Part shown: in pieces, positions 1 to 8,627 of the stretch | How the letters are laid out: each line of letters begins with the position of its first letter | Numbering within the stretch: the stretch's first letter is position 1 | Source of the DNA: Vibrio sp. 10N | GTDB lineage: Bacteria; Pseudomonadota; Gammaproteobacteria; Enterobacterales; Vibrionaceae | Assembly: GCF_036245475.1 (NCBI RefSeq) | Contig: NZ_BTPM01000001.1 | Span: 2,170,001-2,234,000, forward strand | DNA: 64,000 nt | Reading direction: 5' to 3' | Made by a program: the position numbers and the translations under genes | Notes under the pieces: model-generated | The model's input: only the letters and a program-made list of their open reading frames with translations | The model's database searches: none | Told to the model about the DNA's origin: nothing

Positions 1-353
1 TTGAAGGTGAGCTTACTCAAAGTGAAGGTGACATTTCACTGCCCATGCGTGGCGACCCAGATGATCGACCAAGACAACTGGTGTGTTACGAACATGGTAA
101 GCCAGCAGAGACTCACTGGGAGTTGATTGAAGTGCGTGATGGCCGAAGCAAAGTGTACATGTATCCTAAAACCGGTCGAACCCATCAACTTCGTGTCCAC
201 AGCGCTCACCATCTTGGGTTAAATATGCCTATGGTTGGCGACACGCTATATGGTGAGAAGGCCGATCGTTTGCATTTGCACGCGGAGCAGTTGGAACTTG
301 AGCATCCTTATAGTAAGGAGCGATTGGTGTTTCAGGTTGATAGTGAGTTTTAG
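1..353 (+). CDS. RluA-family RNA pseudouridine synthase, 3' part only
   Basis: This is the C-terminal part of a pseudouridine synthase, an enzyme that isomerises specific uridines in rRNA or tRNA; the 5' end lies before the window. The open frame runs from base 3 to a TAG at 351-353. It holds the family's C-terminal signature: DRPRQLVCYEHGKPAET, then the RNA-binding/active-site stretch GRTHQLRVHS and a GDTLYG turn, ending LHLHAEQLELEHP. The first segment resembles E. coli RluA (NRPKQKVCYETGKPAQT). However, the HSAHHLGLN insert is typical of the longer RluA-like proteins of Vibrio, so the exact RNA target is not assigned. The catalytic Asp (HRLD motif) lies upstream and cannot be checked. Confidence 0.85.
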   Translation, partial: EGELTQSEGDISLPMRGDPDDRPRQLVCYEHGKPAETHWELIEVRDGRSKVYMYPKTGRTHQLRVHSAHHLGLNMPMVGDTLYGEKADRLHLHAEQLELEHPYSKERLVFQVDSEF

Positions 354-426
354 TGAGCCAAGTCAGCCAGAGACTCATTGGAATAACAAGCTCCGCGCTA
401 TACATCCCCCTTCCCTTTACTGTCAT

Positions 427-458
427 GTTGCTTAGTTCAATAGATTGAATTAAGCAAC
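427..458. terminator. Long AT-rich inverted repeat after the rluA-like gene
   Basis: Bases 427-441 and 444-458 form a 15-bp inverted repeat with a single G-T mismatch and almost no loop. It sits 74 bases after the pseudouridine synthase stop and 190 bases before the ABC ATPase. It could act as a transcription barrier or terminator, but there is no T-run, so a protein-binding site is equally possible. The rest of 354-645 holds no gene that I can support. Confidence 0.4.
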
Positions 459-645
459 AAAGCTCATTGGATGACTCACCTACCCACTGCGCCAACCAAG
501 CTGGTGCATACGCACCAAACTGAACAGTAAATCCCAAGCCTTTCAAAGATGAGCGATCAAGCGTTGGCCAGTCGATACGACAAAACTTGGTCAGGTTATT
601 GCATTGAGCTCTTCACCTTAAGCATTTGAAAGGATTCTATGCGTA

Positions 646-2178
646 ATGAAAAACCCACCACTACTGGAACTCTGGCACGTCAGTAAGGCTTTTCCCGGCG
701 TGATCGCCAACGACAATGTCGACATAATGCTCAATAAAGGGGAAATTCTTGCGCTACTGGGCGAAAATGGTGCAGGAAAATCGACGCTGGTCAAAATGAT
801 CTATGGCACTAACCAGCCAGACAGCGGTGCCATTTTATGGAATAACCATGAAGTCACCATTGACTCCCCCAGCCAGGCGAGGCGGATGGGCATTGGCATG
901 GTGTTCCAGCATTTCTCTGTATTTGAAACCTTAACCGTCCAAGAAAACATCGAGCTTGCCCTCGACAAAGAGTTTCGCAAAGAAATTGACGACCTGCGTA
1001 AGCACATTCTCGACATCAGCAAGAAATATGACCTTCACGTCGATCCAGACCGATATGTACACAGCCTGAGCATTGGCGAACGTCAGCGAGTGGAGATCGT
1101 TCGATGCCTGATGCAAGACGTGAAACTGCTAATACTGGACGAGCCAACATCGGTATTAACCCCTCTGGAAGTCACCGGGCTATTTCGTGTACTGCGAAAA
1201 CTTGCCAAAGAAGGCTGCAGCATTTTGTTTATCAGCCACAAACTCAAAGAGGTAACGGAACTGTGTGACAGAGCAGTCATCCTGCGCGCGGGTAAAGTAA
1301 CCGGAGAATGCATCCCTGCCAATGAAACCGCTGACTCCATCGCCCGGATGATGGTCGGGTCCGACGCGGAGCTTTCTGAACACTATCCGAAAAAGATCTC
1401 CGATAAAACGGCACTTGAGATCCACCAGCTGTCGCTAACACCCTCTCATCCATTTGGGTGCGGATTGAACAATGTTTCGTTTCAGCTGAACGCAGGAGAG
1501 ATCCTTGGTATCGCCGGAGTCGCCGGTAACGGGCAAGAGGACCTGTTGGCGGCGTTAAGCGGTGAAGACATTCGTGCAAAAAGTGACAGCATCACGTTTA
1601 AAGGGCGTGGAATTGGTCATCTCGACGCCGGTAAACGCCGCAAACTGGGTATGGCATACGTCCCGGCAGAAAGACTCGGTCAAGGGGCTGTTCCTGAGAT
1701 GTCGCTGGAAGACAATACCCTTCTAACCAATTCTGATACCCTGACCAAACATGGTCTTATTCAGAATCGTAAACTGGCGTCATTAGCGCAGCAGATCATC
1801 TCCGACAATAACGTCAAATGCCGTGATCGCTATTCACAGGCAAAAAGCCTATCCGGTGGCAACCTCCAGAAATTCATCATCGGCCGAGAAGTAAAACAAG
1901 CCTCACAGGTACTGATTTGTGCCCACCCTACCTGGGGTGTAGACATAGGTGCAGCAAGCGCCATCCACAGGCAGATCATTAAACTAAGAGATGCCGGCAC
2001 CGCCATTGTGGTTATCTCCGAGGATATTGATGAACTGTTTGTCATCTGCGACAAGCTGGCCGTTATCTACGAAGGGCAACTGTCCCCTACCGTCAACACT
2101 CAACACACCACCATAGAAGAAATCGGCAAATGGATCGCTGGCGGGTTCATTCAAGACAAGGAGAGTCAGTATGCTTAA
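646..2178 (+). CDS. BMP-type (nucleoside-like) ABC importer, double ATPase subunit
   Basis: This 510-aa protein has two fused ATPase domains and would energise import from the cytoplasmic face of the inner membrane. The first domain has Walker A GENGAGKST (about residue 40), signature LSIGERQRVEI and Walker B LLILDEPTSVL. The second has a degenerate P-loop (GVAGNGQEDL), signature LSGGNLQKF and ICAHPTWGVDIGA. This is the sugar/nucleoside (YufO/NupO, RbsA-like) architecture. It leads an operon with two permeases and a BMP-family binding protein; its stop overlaps the next start by 8 bases (2171-2178). The chosen ATG at 646 follows a GAAAGGA about 11 bases upstream; an ATG at 639 is out of frame. 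Substrate is inferred from the BMP partner: purine or pyrimidine nucleosides are most likely. Confidence 0.88.
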   Translation: MKNPPLLELWHVSKAFPGVIANDNVDIMLNKGEILALLGENGAGKSTLVKMIYGTNQPDSGAILWNNHEVTIDSPSQARRMGIGMVFQHFSVFETLTVQENIELALDKEFRKEIDDLRKHILDISKKYDLHVDPDRYVHSLSIGERQRVEIVRCLMQDVKLLILDEPTSVLTPLEVTGLFRVLRKLAKEGCSILFISHKLKEVTELCDRAVILRAGKVTGECIPANETADSIARMMVGSDAELSEHYPKKISDKTALEIHQLSLTPSHPFGCGLNNVSFQLNAGEILGIAGVAGNGQEDLLAALSGEDIRAKSDSITFKGRGIGHLDAGKRRKLGMAYVPAERLGQGAVPEMSLEDNTLLTNSDTLTKHGLIQNRKLASLAQQIISDNNVKCRDRYSQAKSLSGGNLQKFIIGREVKQASQVLICAHPTWGVDIGAASAIHRQIIKLRDAGTAIVVISEDIDELFVICDKLAVIYEGQLSPTVNTQHTTIEEIGKWIAGGFIQDKESQYA

Positions 2179-3331
2179 TGCAGAACCAAGGGTGGAGAGC
2201 TCGAAAGCGATGGCCTGGGTTTCTCCATTTATTGCCATTGTTTTGACCATGCTGACCTCTAGCCTCATTTTTATGCTGCTCGATGTCAGTCCCGTCAAAG
2301 CTTTTAATGTGTTTATTATCCAACCGTTTAGCGATGCTTATAATATTGGCGAGCTGCTGGTTAAATCGACGCCCCTATTACTGTGTGCCGTTGGACTCGC
2401 GATTTGTTATCGGGCCAATATTTGGAACATCGGTGCAGAGGGACAGCTACTCGTCGGCGCCATCGCCACCACATACGTAGCAATCAATGCCACCGAAACC
2501 AGTGGGTTCGGCCTGCTATTTCTGGCTCTGCTTGCAGGTACCGCTGCTGGTATGTTTTGGGCAGCGATACCCACCTTTTTGAACCGGGCCTTCCATACCA
2601 ACATCATTTTAACCACCATCATGCTCAATTATATCGGGCTTTATACCCTGCTTTGGGCTGTTCATGGCCCGCTTGCCGATCCACAAGGGTTTGGCTTTCC
2701 CGAGTCGGTGATGTTCTCTGACAGCGTATTGCTCCCTCTGATACTCGATGAAGGACGCGCGTCGGTCAGCATTCTGATTGCGATTGTAGTGGCACTGCTG
2801 TGTGGCTTCACCTTATTCAAGACCCTGCCCGGCTTTAAAATACGTGTCTACGGTGAAGACCAGCTTGCGGCACGCTATGCCGGATTCAGCGGTAACAAAA
2901 TCATTTGGGGGGTGATGCTATTTGCAGGAGCGTTAGCCGGATTTGCCGGTGCCGCCGAAGTCACCGGCCCCATTGGTCAGTTGATCCCTTCGGTGTCGCC
3001 CGGCTATGGTTACGCCGCGATCATTGTCGCCTATCTGGGGCGACTGAATCCCTATGGGATCATTGTCTCTGCTCTCTTTATGGGCGCGCTCTATATGGGC
3101 AGTGATTTAGCCCAAATTGAACTCGGACTGCCCACAGCCATCACCGGATTATTTCAGGGCTGCTTACTGTTTTTCTTATTGGCCTGCGATTTTCTGATTT
3201 TCTATCGCATCAAAGTCATGTCCCCGAAAGCCTACCTCTCCAAAAGGTCCGCCTCACGTCAGTCCATCAATGCGGTGACGTCCACAGCATCAAACACTCA
3301 ATCTGAATCGCAAAATCAAGGAGTACTCTAA
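2171..3331 (+). CDS. BMP-type ABC importer, permease subunit 1 (YufP/NupP-like)
   Basis: This 386-aa polytopic inner-membrane protein belongs to the BPD_transp_2 permease family. The sequence shows an N-terminal membrane anchor, then the family stretch GLAICYRANIWNIGAEGQLL and several later hydrophobic segments. In B. subtilis-type nucleoside importers two dissimilar permeases of this type form the channel, and the next gene supplies the second. A hydrophilic Ser/Thr-rich tail of about 30 residues ends the protein. Translation is probably coupled at both ends: the start lies inside the ATPase gene and the stop shares one base (TAATG) with the next gene. Confidence 0.87.
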   Translation: MLNAEPRVESSKAMAWVSPFIAIVLTMLTSSLIFMLLDVSPVKAFNVFIIQPFSDAYNIGELLVKSTPLLLCAVGLAICYRANIWNIGAEGQLLVGAIATTYVAINATETSGFGLLFLALLAGTAAGMFWAAIPTFLNRAFHTNIILTTIMLNYIGLYTLLWAVHGPLADPQGFGFPESVMFSDSVLLPLILDEGRASVSILIAIVVALLCGFTLFKTLPGFKIRVYGEDQLAARYAGFSGNKIIWGVMLFAGALAGFAGAAEVTGPIGQLIPSVSPGYGYAAIIVAYLGRLNPYGIIVSALFMGALYMGSDLAQIELGLPTAITGLFQGCLLFFLLACDFLIFYRIKVMSPKAYLSKRSASRQSINAVTSTASNTQSESQNQGVL

Positions 3332-4260
3332 TGGATATCATACTGCTTCAACAGTTCCTCATCGCGACGTTGAAAACGGGTACCCCTTTGCTGTTGATCG
3401 CACTCGGCGAACTGATCAGCGAAAAATCCGGCGTACTGAATTTAGGACAGGAAGGCATGATGCTCATGGGGGCCATGGCGGGTTTTGCAGGTGCTTATTA
3501 CACCGGCAATCTGTTTTTTGGTGTCTGCCTGGCGATTTTCTCAGGGATGATGATGGCTTTGATTTTCGGTCTGTTGACACAGGTCTTAAATACCAATCAG
3601 GTCGCCACTGGACTGGCGCTCACTATTTTTGGTACCGGATTAAGTGCTTTTCTTGGCACCAGTCTGGTCGGTACTACCATCGAAGGGTTTCAGGATATCC
3701 ACATCCCACTTCTGTCGGACATACCGTTTTTCGGCCCGCTGCTATTCAGTCAAGACGTGTTTATCTATCTGAGTTTGCTGTTGGTCGGAGTATGTTGGTG
3801 GGTCGTCAATAAAACCACCATCGGCCTGACATTACGGGCAGTTGGTGAAAACCCTCACTCTGCCACTGCGCTCGGATTCAACGTATTGAAAGTCCGTATG
3901 TTGACCACTCTTTTCGGTGGTGCCATGGCGGGACTCGCGGGCTCCTACATGTCACTGGTCTATACCCCCATGTGGATGGAGAACATGACGGCCGGCCGTG
4001 GTTGGATTGCTCTGGCGCTGGTTGTCTTTGCGTCGTGGCGAATCGGATACTTAGTGCTGGGAGCCTATTTGTTTGGCGCGGCTTCCATCCTGCATCTTCT
4101 GATGCAAGGCTTCGGTTTTGATATCTCCCCTAACCTGCTCGCCATGACTCCTTATCTGGCGACCATCGTGGTGATGGTGATCATCAGCTCAGATGCGCTT
4201 AAGCAAAAACTGGCCACACCAGCGAGCTTAGGCAAGCCCTTTGACCCCAAGTTACACTAA
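3331..4260 (+). CDS. BMP-type ABC importer, permease subunit 2 (YufQ/NupQ-like)
   Basis: This 309-aa polytopic membrane protein is the second permease of the importer. It contains the conserved family segment ALGELISEKSGVLNLGQEG near residue 25 and the cytoplasmic coupling region TLRAVGENPHSATALGFNV, which contacts the ATPase. Its ATG overlaps the preceding stop (TAATG), and a GGAG lies a few bases upstream inside the previous gene, so the two permeases should be made together. About 310 bases separate it from the binding-protein gene; that gap contains a hairpin. Confidence 0.87.
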   Translation: MDIILLQQFLIATLKTGTPLLLIALGELISEKSGVLNLGQEGMMLMGAMAGFAGAYYTGNLFFGVCLAIFSGMMMALIFGLLTQVLNTNQVATGLALTIFGTGLSAFLGTSLVGTTIEGFQDIHIPLLSDIPFFGPLLFSQDVFIYLSLLLVGVCWWVVNKTTIGLTLRAVGENPHSATALGFNVLKVRMLTTLFGGAMAGLAGSYMSLVYTPMWMENMTAGRGWIALALVVFASWRIGYLVLGAYLFGAASILHLLMQGFGFDISPNLLAMTPYLATIVVMVIISSDALKQKLATPASLGKPFDPKLH

Positions 4261-4281
4261 AGGCCTTTCACCTTTAACGTC

Positions 4282-4309
4282 GCCCTTTGTGCCAAAGCGT
4301 GCAAAGGGC
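4282..4309. terminator. Hairpin between permease and binding-protein genes
   Basis: GCCCTTTG (4282-4289) and CAAAGGGC (4302-4309) form an 8-bp stem with a 12-base loop, 20 bases after the permease stop. No strong T-run follows. It may end or attenuate the upstream transcript, and the binding-protein gene probably has its own promoter in 4310-4560. I see no gene in 4261-4571. Confidence 0.4.
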
Positions 4310-4571
4310 AATTTCTCCAGTCCCCTGTCCCACATTCCGTTCGCACAGCTTTGGTGCGCATCATCAGCTACGTTTCACCATTATCTTTCAAATGAGTCTT
4401 GCACGGCCTCTACTGGCCAACGAGTAACTCGCCTGAACAGAGCGCTACCCCCTATCAAATAAGCCTTGCACCGCCACAAATCAACAATTAACACAATAGC
4501 AACAAGTTGGTCAGTATTTTGCAGTAGCACAGGGCACATTCCAACAATCATAAAGAGAAATGGAGAATTTC

Positions 4572-5648
4572 ATGAAACTGAACAAATGGATGACCACGGC
4601 AGCATTAACCATGTCTGCCATTTTTTCCACCTCAACGCTGGCAGAGTCACCGCTAAAAGTGGGCTTTGTATACGTCGGCCCGGTCGGGGATCACGGCTGG
4701 AGCTATGAGCACGATCAGGGACGACAGGAGATGGAACAGTATTTTGACGGTAAGGTCACCACGACCTTTGTGGAGAATGTACCTGAAGGTGCGGATGCAG
4801 AGCGCGTCATCACCCAATTGGCGAAATCTGGTCATGATGTGATATTTACCACCTCATTTGGTTTCATGAACCCCACCATCAAAGCGGCTAAACGCTTCCC
4901 GAAAGTCACCTTCGAACACGCAACTGGCTACAAACAATCAAAGAACGTCTCAACCTATGGATTGCGTACCTATGAAGGCCGCTATGTTTCTGGTGTTGCA
5001 GCCGGCATGGCGACCAAGACCAACACCATTGGCTATATCGCTTCGTTCCCGATTCCAGAAGTAATTCGTGACATCAACTCCGTCTATCTTGGTGCGAAAA
5101 GCGTGAACCCTGATATCGAGATAAAGATTGTCTGGGTAAACACCTGGTATGATCCAGGCAAAGAGTCTGACGCGGCCAATGCCCTGATCGACCAGGGTGC
5201 AGACATCATTGTTCAACACACGGATAGCCCAGCACCGCTCATCGCGGCTGAAAAACGTGGCGTGATGGGTATTGGACAAGCCTCTGACATGAGCCAATTT
5301 GCTCCGAAAGCGCACATGTTTTCCGTTCGCGATGTCTGGGCGCCTCATTACATCGATACCGTTAAGCAGGTAATGGCAAAAACATGGAAACCAGAAGACT
5401 TCTGGGGTGGATTCCAGGAAGACATCTTACAGATCGTTTCTATCAACCCTGATCTGCCTGCAGACATTCAAACAGCGATTAAGACAACTCACGCAAAAAT
5501 CAAATCTGGCGAGTTCCACCCGTTCACTGGCCCTATGGTCGATAACACCGGTAAAGAAGTGATTGCGGCGGGTTACACCCTCAACGACAAAGAACTGGCC
5601 GCAGTCAACTGGTATGTCGAAGGCATCGACGCGACCATTCCAAAATAA
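4572..5648 (+). CDS. BMP-family substrate-binding protein of the ABC importer
   Basis: This is a periplasmic solute-binding protein of the BMP (PnrA/Med) family, which binds nucleosides in characterised members. The sequence shows a Sec signal peptide ending at STLA|ES, then the family opening VGFVYVGPVGDHGWSYEHDQG and a typical AERVITQLAKSGHDVIFTTSFGFM segment. I choose the ATG at 4572, giving 358 aa, because GGAGA at 4562-4566 is spaced correctly; an in-frame ATG at 4560 lacks this. The gene is last in the transporter cluster and is followed by a hairpin (5681-5704) and an oxygenase gene. The ligand is inferred only; related proteins also bind autoinducers or lipopeptides. Confidence 0.87.
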   Translation: MKLNKWMTTAALTMSAIFSTSTLAESPLKVGFVYVGPVGDHGWSYEHDQGRQEMEQYFDGKVTTTFVENVPEGADAERVITQLAKSGHDVIFTTSFGFMNPTIKAAKRFPKVTFEHATGYKQSKNVSTYGLRTYEGRYVSGVAAGMATKTNTIGYIASFPIPEVIRDINSVYLGAKSVNPDIEIKIVWVNTWYDPGKESDAANALIDQGADIIVQHTDSPAPLIAAEKRGVMGIGQASDMSQFAPKAHMFSVRDVWAPHYIDTVKQVMAKTWKPEDFWGGFQEDILQIVSINPDLPADIQTAIKTTHAKIKSGEFHPFTGPMVDNTGKEVIAAGYTLNDKELAAVNWYVEGIDATIPK

Positions 5649-5680
5649 CAAGACACCACTTCACAACACGACTAAAAACA

Positions 5681-5704
5681 TTAGCCCAATATCAATTGGG
5701 CTAA
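5681..5704. promoter_or_regulatory. Perfect 10-bp hairpin before the oxygenase gene
   Basis: TTAGCCCAAT and ATTGGGCTAA (5681-5690 / 5695-5704) form a perfect stem with a 4-base loop. It lies 33 bases after the binding-protein stop and 15 bases before the oxygenase ATG. There is no T-run after it, so it may be a weak terminator, an mRNA-stabilising stem or a structure that limits ribosome access to the oxygenase start. Confidence 0.5.
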
Positions 5705-5718
5705 ATTGGGACGACTCT

Positions 5719-6678
5719 ATGAATGCAAGCTTACCCATTATCGATATATCCACACTCTCCGGCTCTGACCCCAAACAATGGCAGGAGGTCATCACGACAA
5801 TCGATAACGCCTGCCGTGATAAAGGCTTTTTCTATGTGGTGGGACATGGCATCCCCGCCGAGCAATTTACCAAAGTCCAAGCCATAGCCGATGCGTTTTT
5901 TGCTTTGGACCAAAATGAAAAACAACAAATCAATATTAAACAGTCTGCCAACCATCGTGGTTGGGGCCAGGTGAACGCCGAACAGCTCGACCCGTCTGGC
6001 CCTCAGGATTTTAAAGAGACGTTTGATATGGCGCTCGATTTAAGTGAGCATCACCCCCAGGTGGCGCGATGCCCTCAGCTGTACGGCCCTAACCAGTACC
6101 CCAACCTCGAGGGGTTCATACAAGTCATGCAGCAGCACTATGACCTCACTCTGCAAGTCGCCCTTAAGATACTTAAAGCGATGGCACTGGCCCTTAATCA
6201 ACCGGAAGACTTTTTCACTCAATATTTCAACTGCCCTATCAGTGTGCTTCGTCTGATCCACTACCCGCCTCAGGCCCAAAACAGCAATGGGGCTGGCGCA
6301 CACACCGACTATGGCTGCATTACCCTGCTGTATCAGGACAATATTGGTGGATTACAAGTACAGGACGTAAATGGCACCTGGCTGGATGCGCCGCCCGTTG
6401 CCAATAGCTTTGTGGTTAATATTGGTGATCTAATGCAGCGCTGGACCAATAACCGCTACAAATCCACGCCGCACAGAGTGGTCAGCCCAACCGACAACAT
6501 TACGCGGTTCTCAATGCCGTTCTTTGTCGAACCGGATTTTGATACCCCAGTCACCACGTTGGACTCATGTTTATCACCCGGTGAAGAATCCCGTTATCCC
6601 ACTATCACAGCAGGAGATTGGATTTTGTCGAGGTTCTCGGAGACTTATGAGTATCGGAGTGTGAGGGAAGCAGGATAA
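5719..6678 (+). CDS. 2-oxoglutarate/Fe(II)-dependent oxygenase, isopenicillin N synthase-like family
   Basis: This 319-aa cytoplasmic dioxygenase would couple 2-oxoglutarate decarboxylation to oxidation of a small substrate. It has the DIOX_N region (PIIDIS... CRDKGFFYVVGHGIP) and the Fe(II)-binding triad H195-x-D197 (GAHTDYGCITLL) with H252 (TPHRVVSP). An R263/S265 pair (RFSMPFF) would hold 2-oxoglutarate. The longer open frame starts at 5563 inside the previous gene, but the conserved N-terminus and spacing point to ATG 5719. The substrate is unknown. Its position directly behind a nucleoside-type importer makes a nucleobase or nucleoside plausible, since thymine-7-hydroxylase belongs to this superfamily; that is inference. 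Confidence 0.86.
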   Translation: MNASLPIIDISTLSGSDPKQWQEVITTIDNACRDKGFFYVVGHGIPAEQFTKVQAIADAFFALDQNEKQQINIKQSANHRGWGQVNAEQLDPSGPQDFKETFDMALDLSEHHPQVARCPQLYGPNQYPNLEGFIQVMQQHYDLTLQVALKILKAMALALNQPEDFFTQYFNCPISVLRLIHYPPQAQNSNGAGAHTDYGCITLLYQDNIGGLQVQDVNGTWLDAPPVANSFVVNIGDLMQRWTNNRYKSTPHRVVSPTDNITRFSMPFFVEPDFDTPVTTLDSCLSPGEESRYPTITAGDWILSRFSETYEYRSVREAG

Positions 6679-6695
6679 AGAATAGATTAATAAGC

Positions 6696-6716
6696 CGCCC
6701 CTAAGATATAGGGGCG
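6696..6716. terminator. Hairpin between convergent genes
   Basis: CGCCCCTA (6696-6703) and TAGGGGCG (6709-6716) form a perfect 8-bp GC-rich stem with a 5-base loop. It lies between the end of the oxygenase gene (plus) and the end of the methyltransferase-HNH gene (minus), so it may serve both transcripts. It lacks a clear T-run on either side. Confidence 0.45.
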
Positions 6717-6784
6717 ATAACGTAAAAGGTGGATAAATGCAGGAGTAAATAGGCGCATTGGTTTCAACAAACGCTTCAGCCAAT

Positions 6785-8488
6785 CTACCACTCAGCAATC
6801 AATAACCGGCTCTTCAAGCCACGAATCTGCAACCCCATAGCTTCAAACACTTCTTCGAAATCTTGGCAATGAACGGGAAGATTAGGCAGAGACAGCGAGG
6901 CTTCAGTAAAAAATCGCCGTGTATCATGCTCCTGCTCTCCCCAAGCAAGGTTCCACCACTCTATGATTCGATGTTTAGACTCCGCAAGCCTATGCTTACT
7001 CGGTAGTCGATCATTCTTGCTTGTATTCTCTTTTTCAGTAGCAGGCATCAAATTCCACATATCGTTGTTCGGCCAGTATGCAAAAGGTAAACAGTGATCT
7101 ACGTGAAACGCCTTTCTCAATTTGGTATTGCTCCAAACACTCGAAACTCGTTGCTTGCTTTGTTGCAACTCACTAACTCTTTTTCGTACTTCTCGCGTGT
7201 CACGATCTTTATCTAACCAAACCAAGCAATTGTGGTAGGTTTGCAGCGAAATTTCATTTTTTCTATTCAATTCAAAACGCTGCATTTGCATCACCCATTG
7301 ATTCACTACAAGTGGCTCAATCCATGCGTTATAGATTCTAAAGCACTCCCAAAGGCTCTGTTTGAGGGTAAAAAAACCATAGCTTTCGAAGAAATCCGTA
7401 TTCAAATAAACAGTATCTTGGGACCTACGCCTTTTCGCAGAAGCGACTGTAGAAAACTCACGCTCCTTTTCGTGACTAGAGCCTGTGGTAATGAATTTTA
7501 TTGGCCCTTCTTTCATCGTTTTGATGGTCGACTGAATGGCTTTTTGCAGAGCTTTTGCATCATCACCAAAGAATATGTTGCCTACTGCAAGATCGTCTGC
7601 GGACAGGTGTTTAAGCTTGTTCCAACCATCATCAGTAACAAAGCCTAACCCTTTGTTGGGGTCACTACTTTGTTGAAGCTTTCCATAGTCGATAAGTCGC
7701 TTGTATGCTTTGATCCAATATAATGCTACGAGTCCTAATGGAATGGCAACTTCCCCATCCGTATGATCACTCACGCACCCTGGGTGTGCATCCGCGATTC
7801 TCAACAACACCCTGAGCAGCGCCAGTTTATAGGTGGCACTTTTGCTGTCATTTACAATGATATGGCGTACTTTGTTGAGGTCTCCCGAACCGTCATCAGG
7901 TAGACTGAGAACCACCGTCTGCCAGCTCACTTGCTCACGATTTAAAGAATCATCTGAATCACTAATATCTTTTACGAGCAAAGCCGTATCTTTGGCATAC
8001 TTTTCTATCTCCGTCACCGAAACAGGAAAGCTAACACGATCATCAGCGAACGAACCATGACGCAATGTAATAACCAGCCTACCATTTGGTGCAAGTAGGT
8101 TAGACAATTTGCGAAATGCCCTGCTTCGCTGGCCTGGAGCGATATGCATCCAAACCGCGCTGACTAGGATAAGGTCAAAACGAATCCCAAGACTTTGCAC
8201 ATTTTTGAGGCCAGGTAACTCATCCTGTAACCATGTCACTTCATCTCCGGTATTAACCTTCCCAATATCCATCATTGCTTGCGACGGCTCCAGCGCAAAG
8301 ACTTCCATTCCCTGCTCCGCCATCCACCTCGCATCACGCCCAGACGCCGCGCCAACATCTAACACCATATCGCCCTGAATCGGCCAATACGGCTTCCACG
8401 ACGCATGCACATCCTCAAACTTTACTGAGTTGTATTGTGCCGCCAAGGAGTCTGCGTTTTTATCGTAAAAAGAGCGAGTTATGGACAT
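6785..8488 (-). CDS. SAM-dependent methyltransferase fused to HNH endonuclease (defence-like)
   Basis: This 567-aa protein appears to combine two activities. Residues about 35-150 form a class I SAM methyltransferase: motif I VLDVGAASGRDA (42-53), acidic EPSQAM after strand 2 (67-72), and LVSAVWMHIAPG (108-119). It resembles small-substrate or TehB-like enzymes and lacks the NPPY/DPPY motif of DNA adenine methylases. Residues about 215-440 are an unrecognised helical region with KLALLRVLL and LGLVALYWIKAY. Residues 455-505 are an HNH nuclease: HVDH (462-465), MWNLMPA (477-483) and ENTSKNDRLP (487-496). The gene lies 139 bases downstream of a PLD-helicase gene on the same strand. The pair resembles nuclease/helicase defence modules. 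The domain calls are firm; the biological role is inference. Confidence 0.82.
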   Translation of the reverse strand: MSITRSFYDKNADSLAAQYNSVKFEDVHASWKPYWPIQGDMVLDVGAASGRDARWMAEQGMEVFALEPSQAMMDIGKVNTGDEVTWLQDELPGLKNVQSLGIRFDLILVSAVWMHIAPGQRSRAFRKLSNLLAPNGRLVITLRHGSFADDRVSFPVSVTEIEKYAKDTALLVKDISDSDDSLNREQVSWQTVVLSLPDDGSGDLNKVRHIIVNDSKSATYKLALLRVLLRIADAHPGCVSDHTDGEVAIPLGLVALYWIKAYKRLIDYGKLQQSSDPNKGLGFVTDDGWNKLKHLSADDLAVGNIFFGDDAKALQKAIQSTIKTMKEGPIKFITTGSSHEKEREFSTVASAKRRRSQDTVYLNTDFFESYGFFTLKQSLWECFRIYNAWIEPLVVNQWVMQMQRFELNRKNEISLQTYHNCLVWLDKDRDTREVRKRVSELQQSKQRVSSVWSNTKLRKAFHVDHCLPFAYWPNNDMWNLMPATEKENTSKNDRLPSKHRLAESKHRIIEWWNLAWGEQEHDTRRFFTEASLSLPNLPVHCQDFEEVFEAMGLQIRGLKSRLLIAEW

Positions 8489-8627
8489 CTTTCTAACCTG
8501 CTATTGATTTGATTCAATAGTATATGGCTTGGTTGCATAATGCTAGAACGGGCTTTGTGGCAAGTAATACCACAGTGCATGCGATTGTCGCGGCCACGTA
8601 ACTCACCTAATGCCAATGTCAACTCAA

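Noticed and set aside
229..546. 105-codon minus-strand frame overlapping the end of the rluA-like gene
   Set aside because: It needs a TTG start, overlaps a real gene by 125 bases, has no recognisable domain and has no ribosome-binding site.
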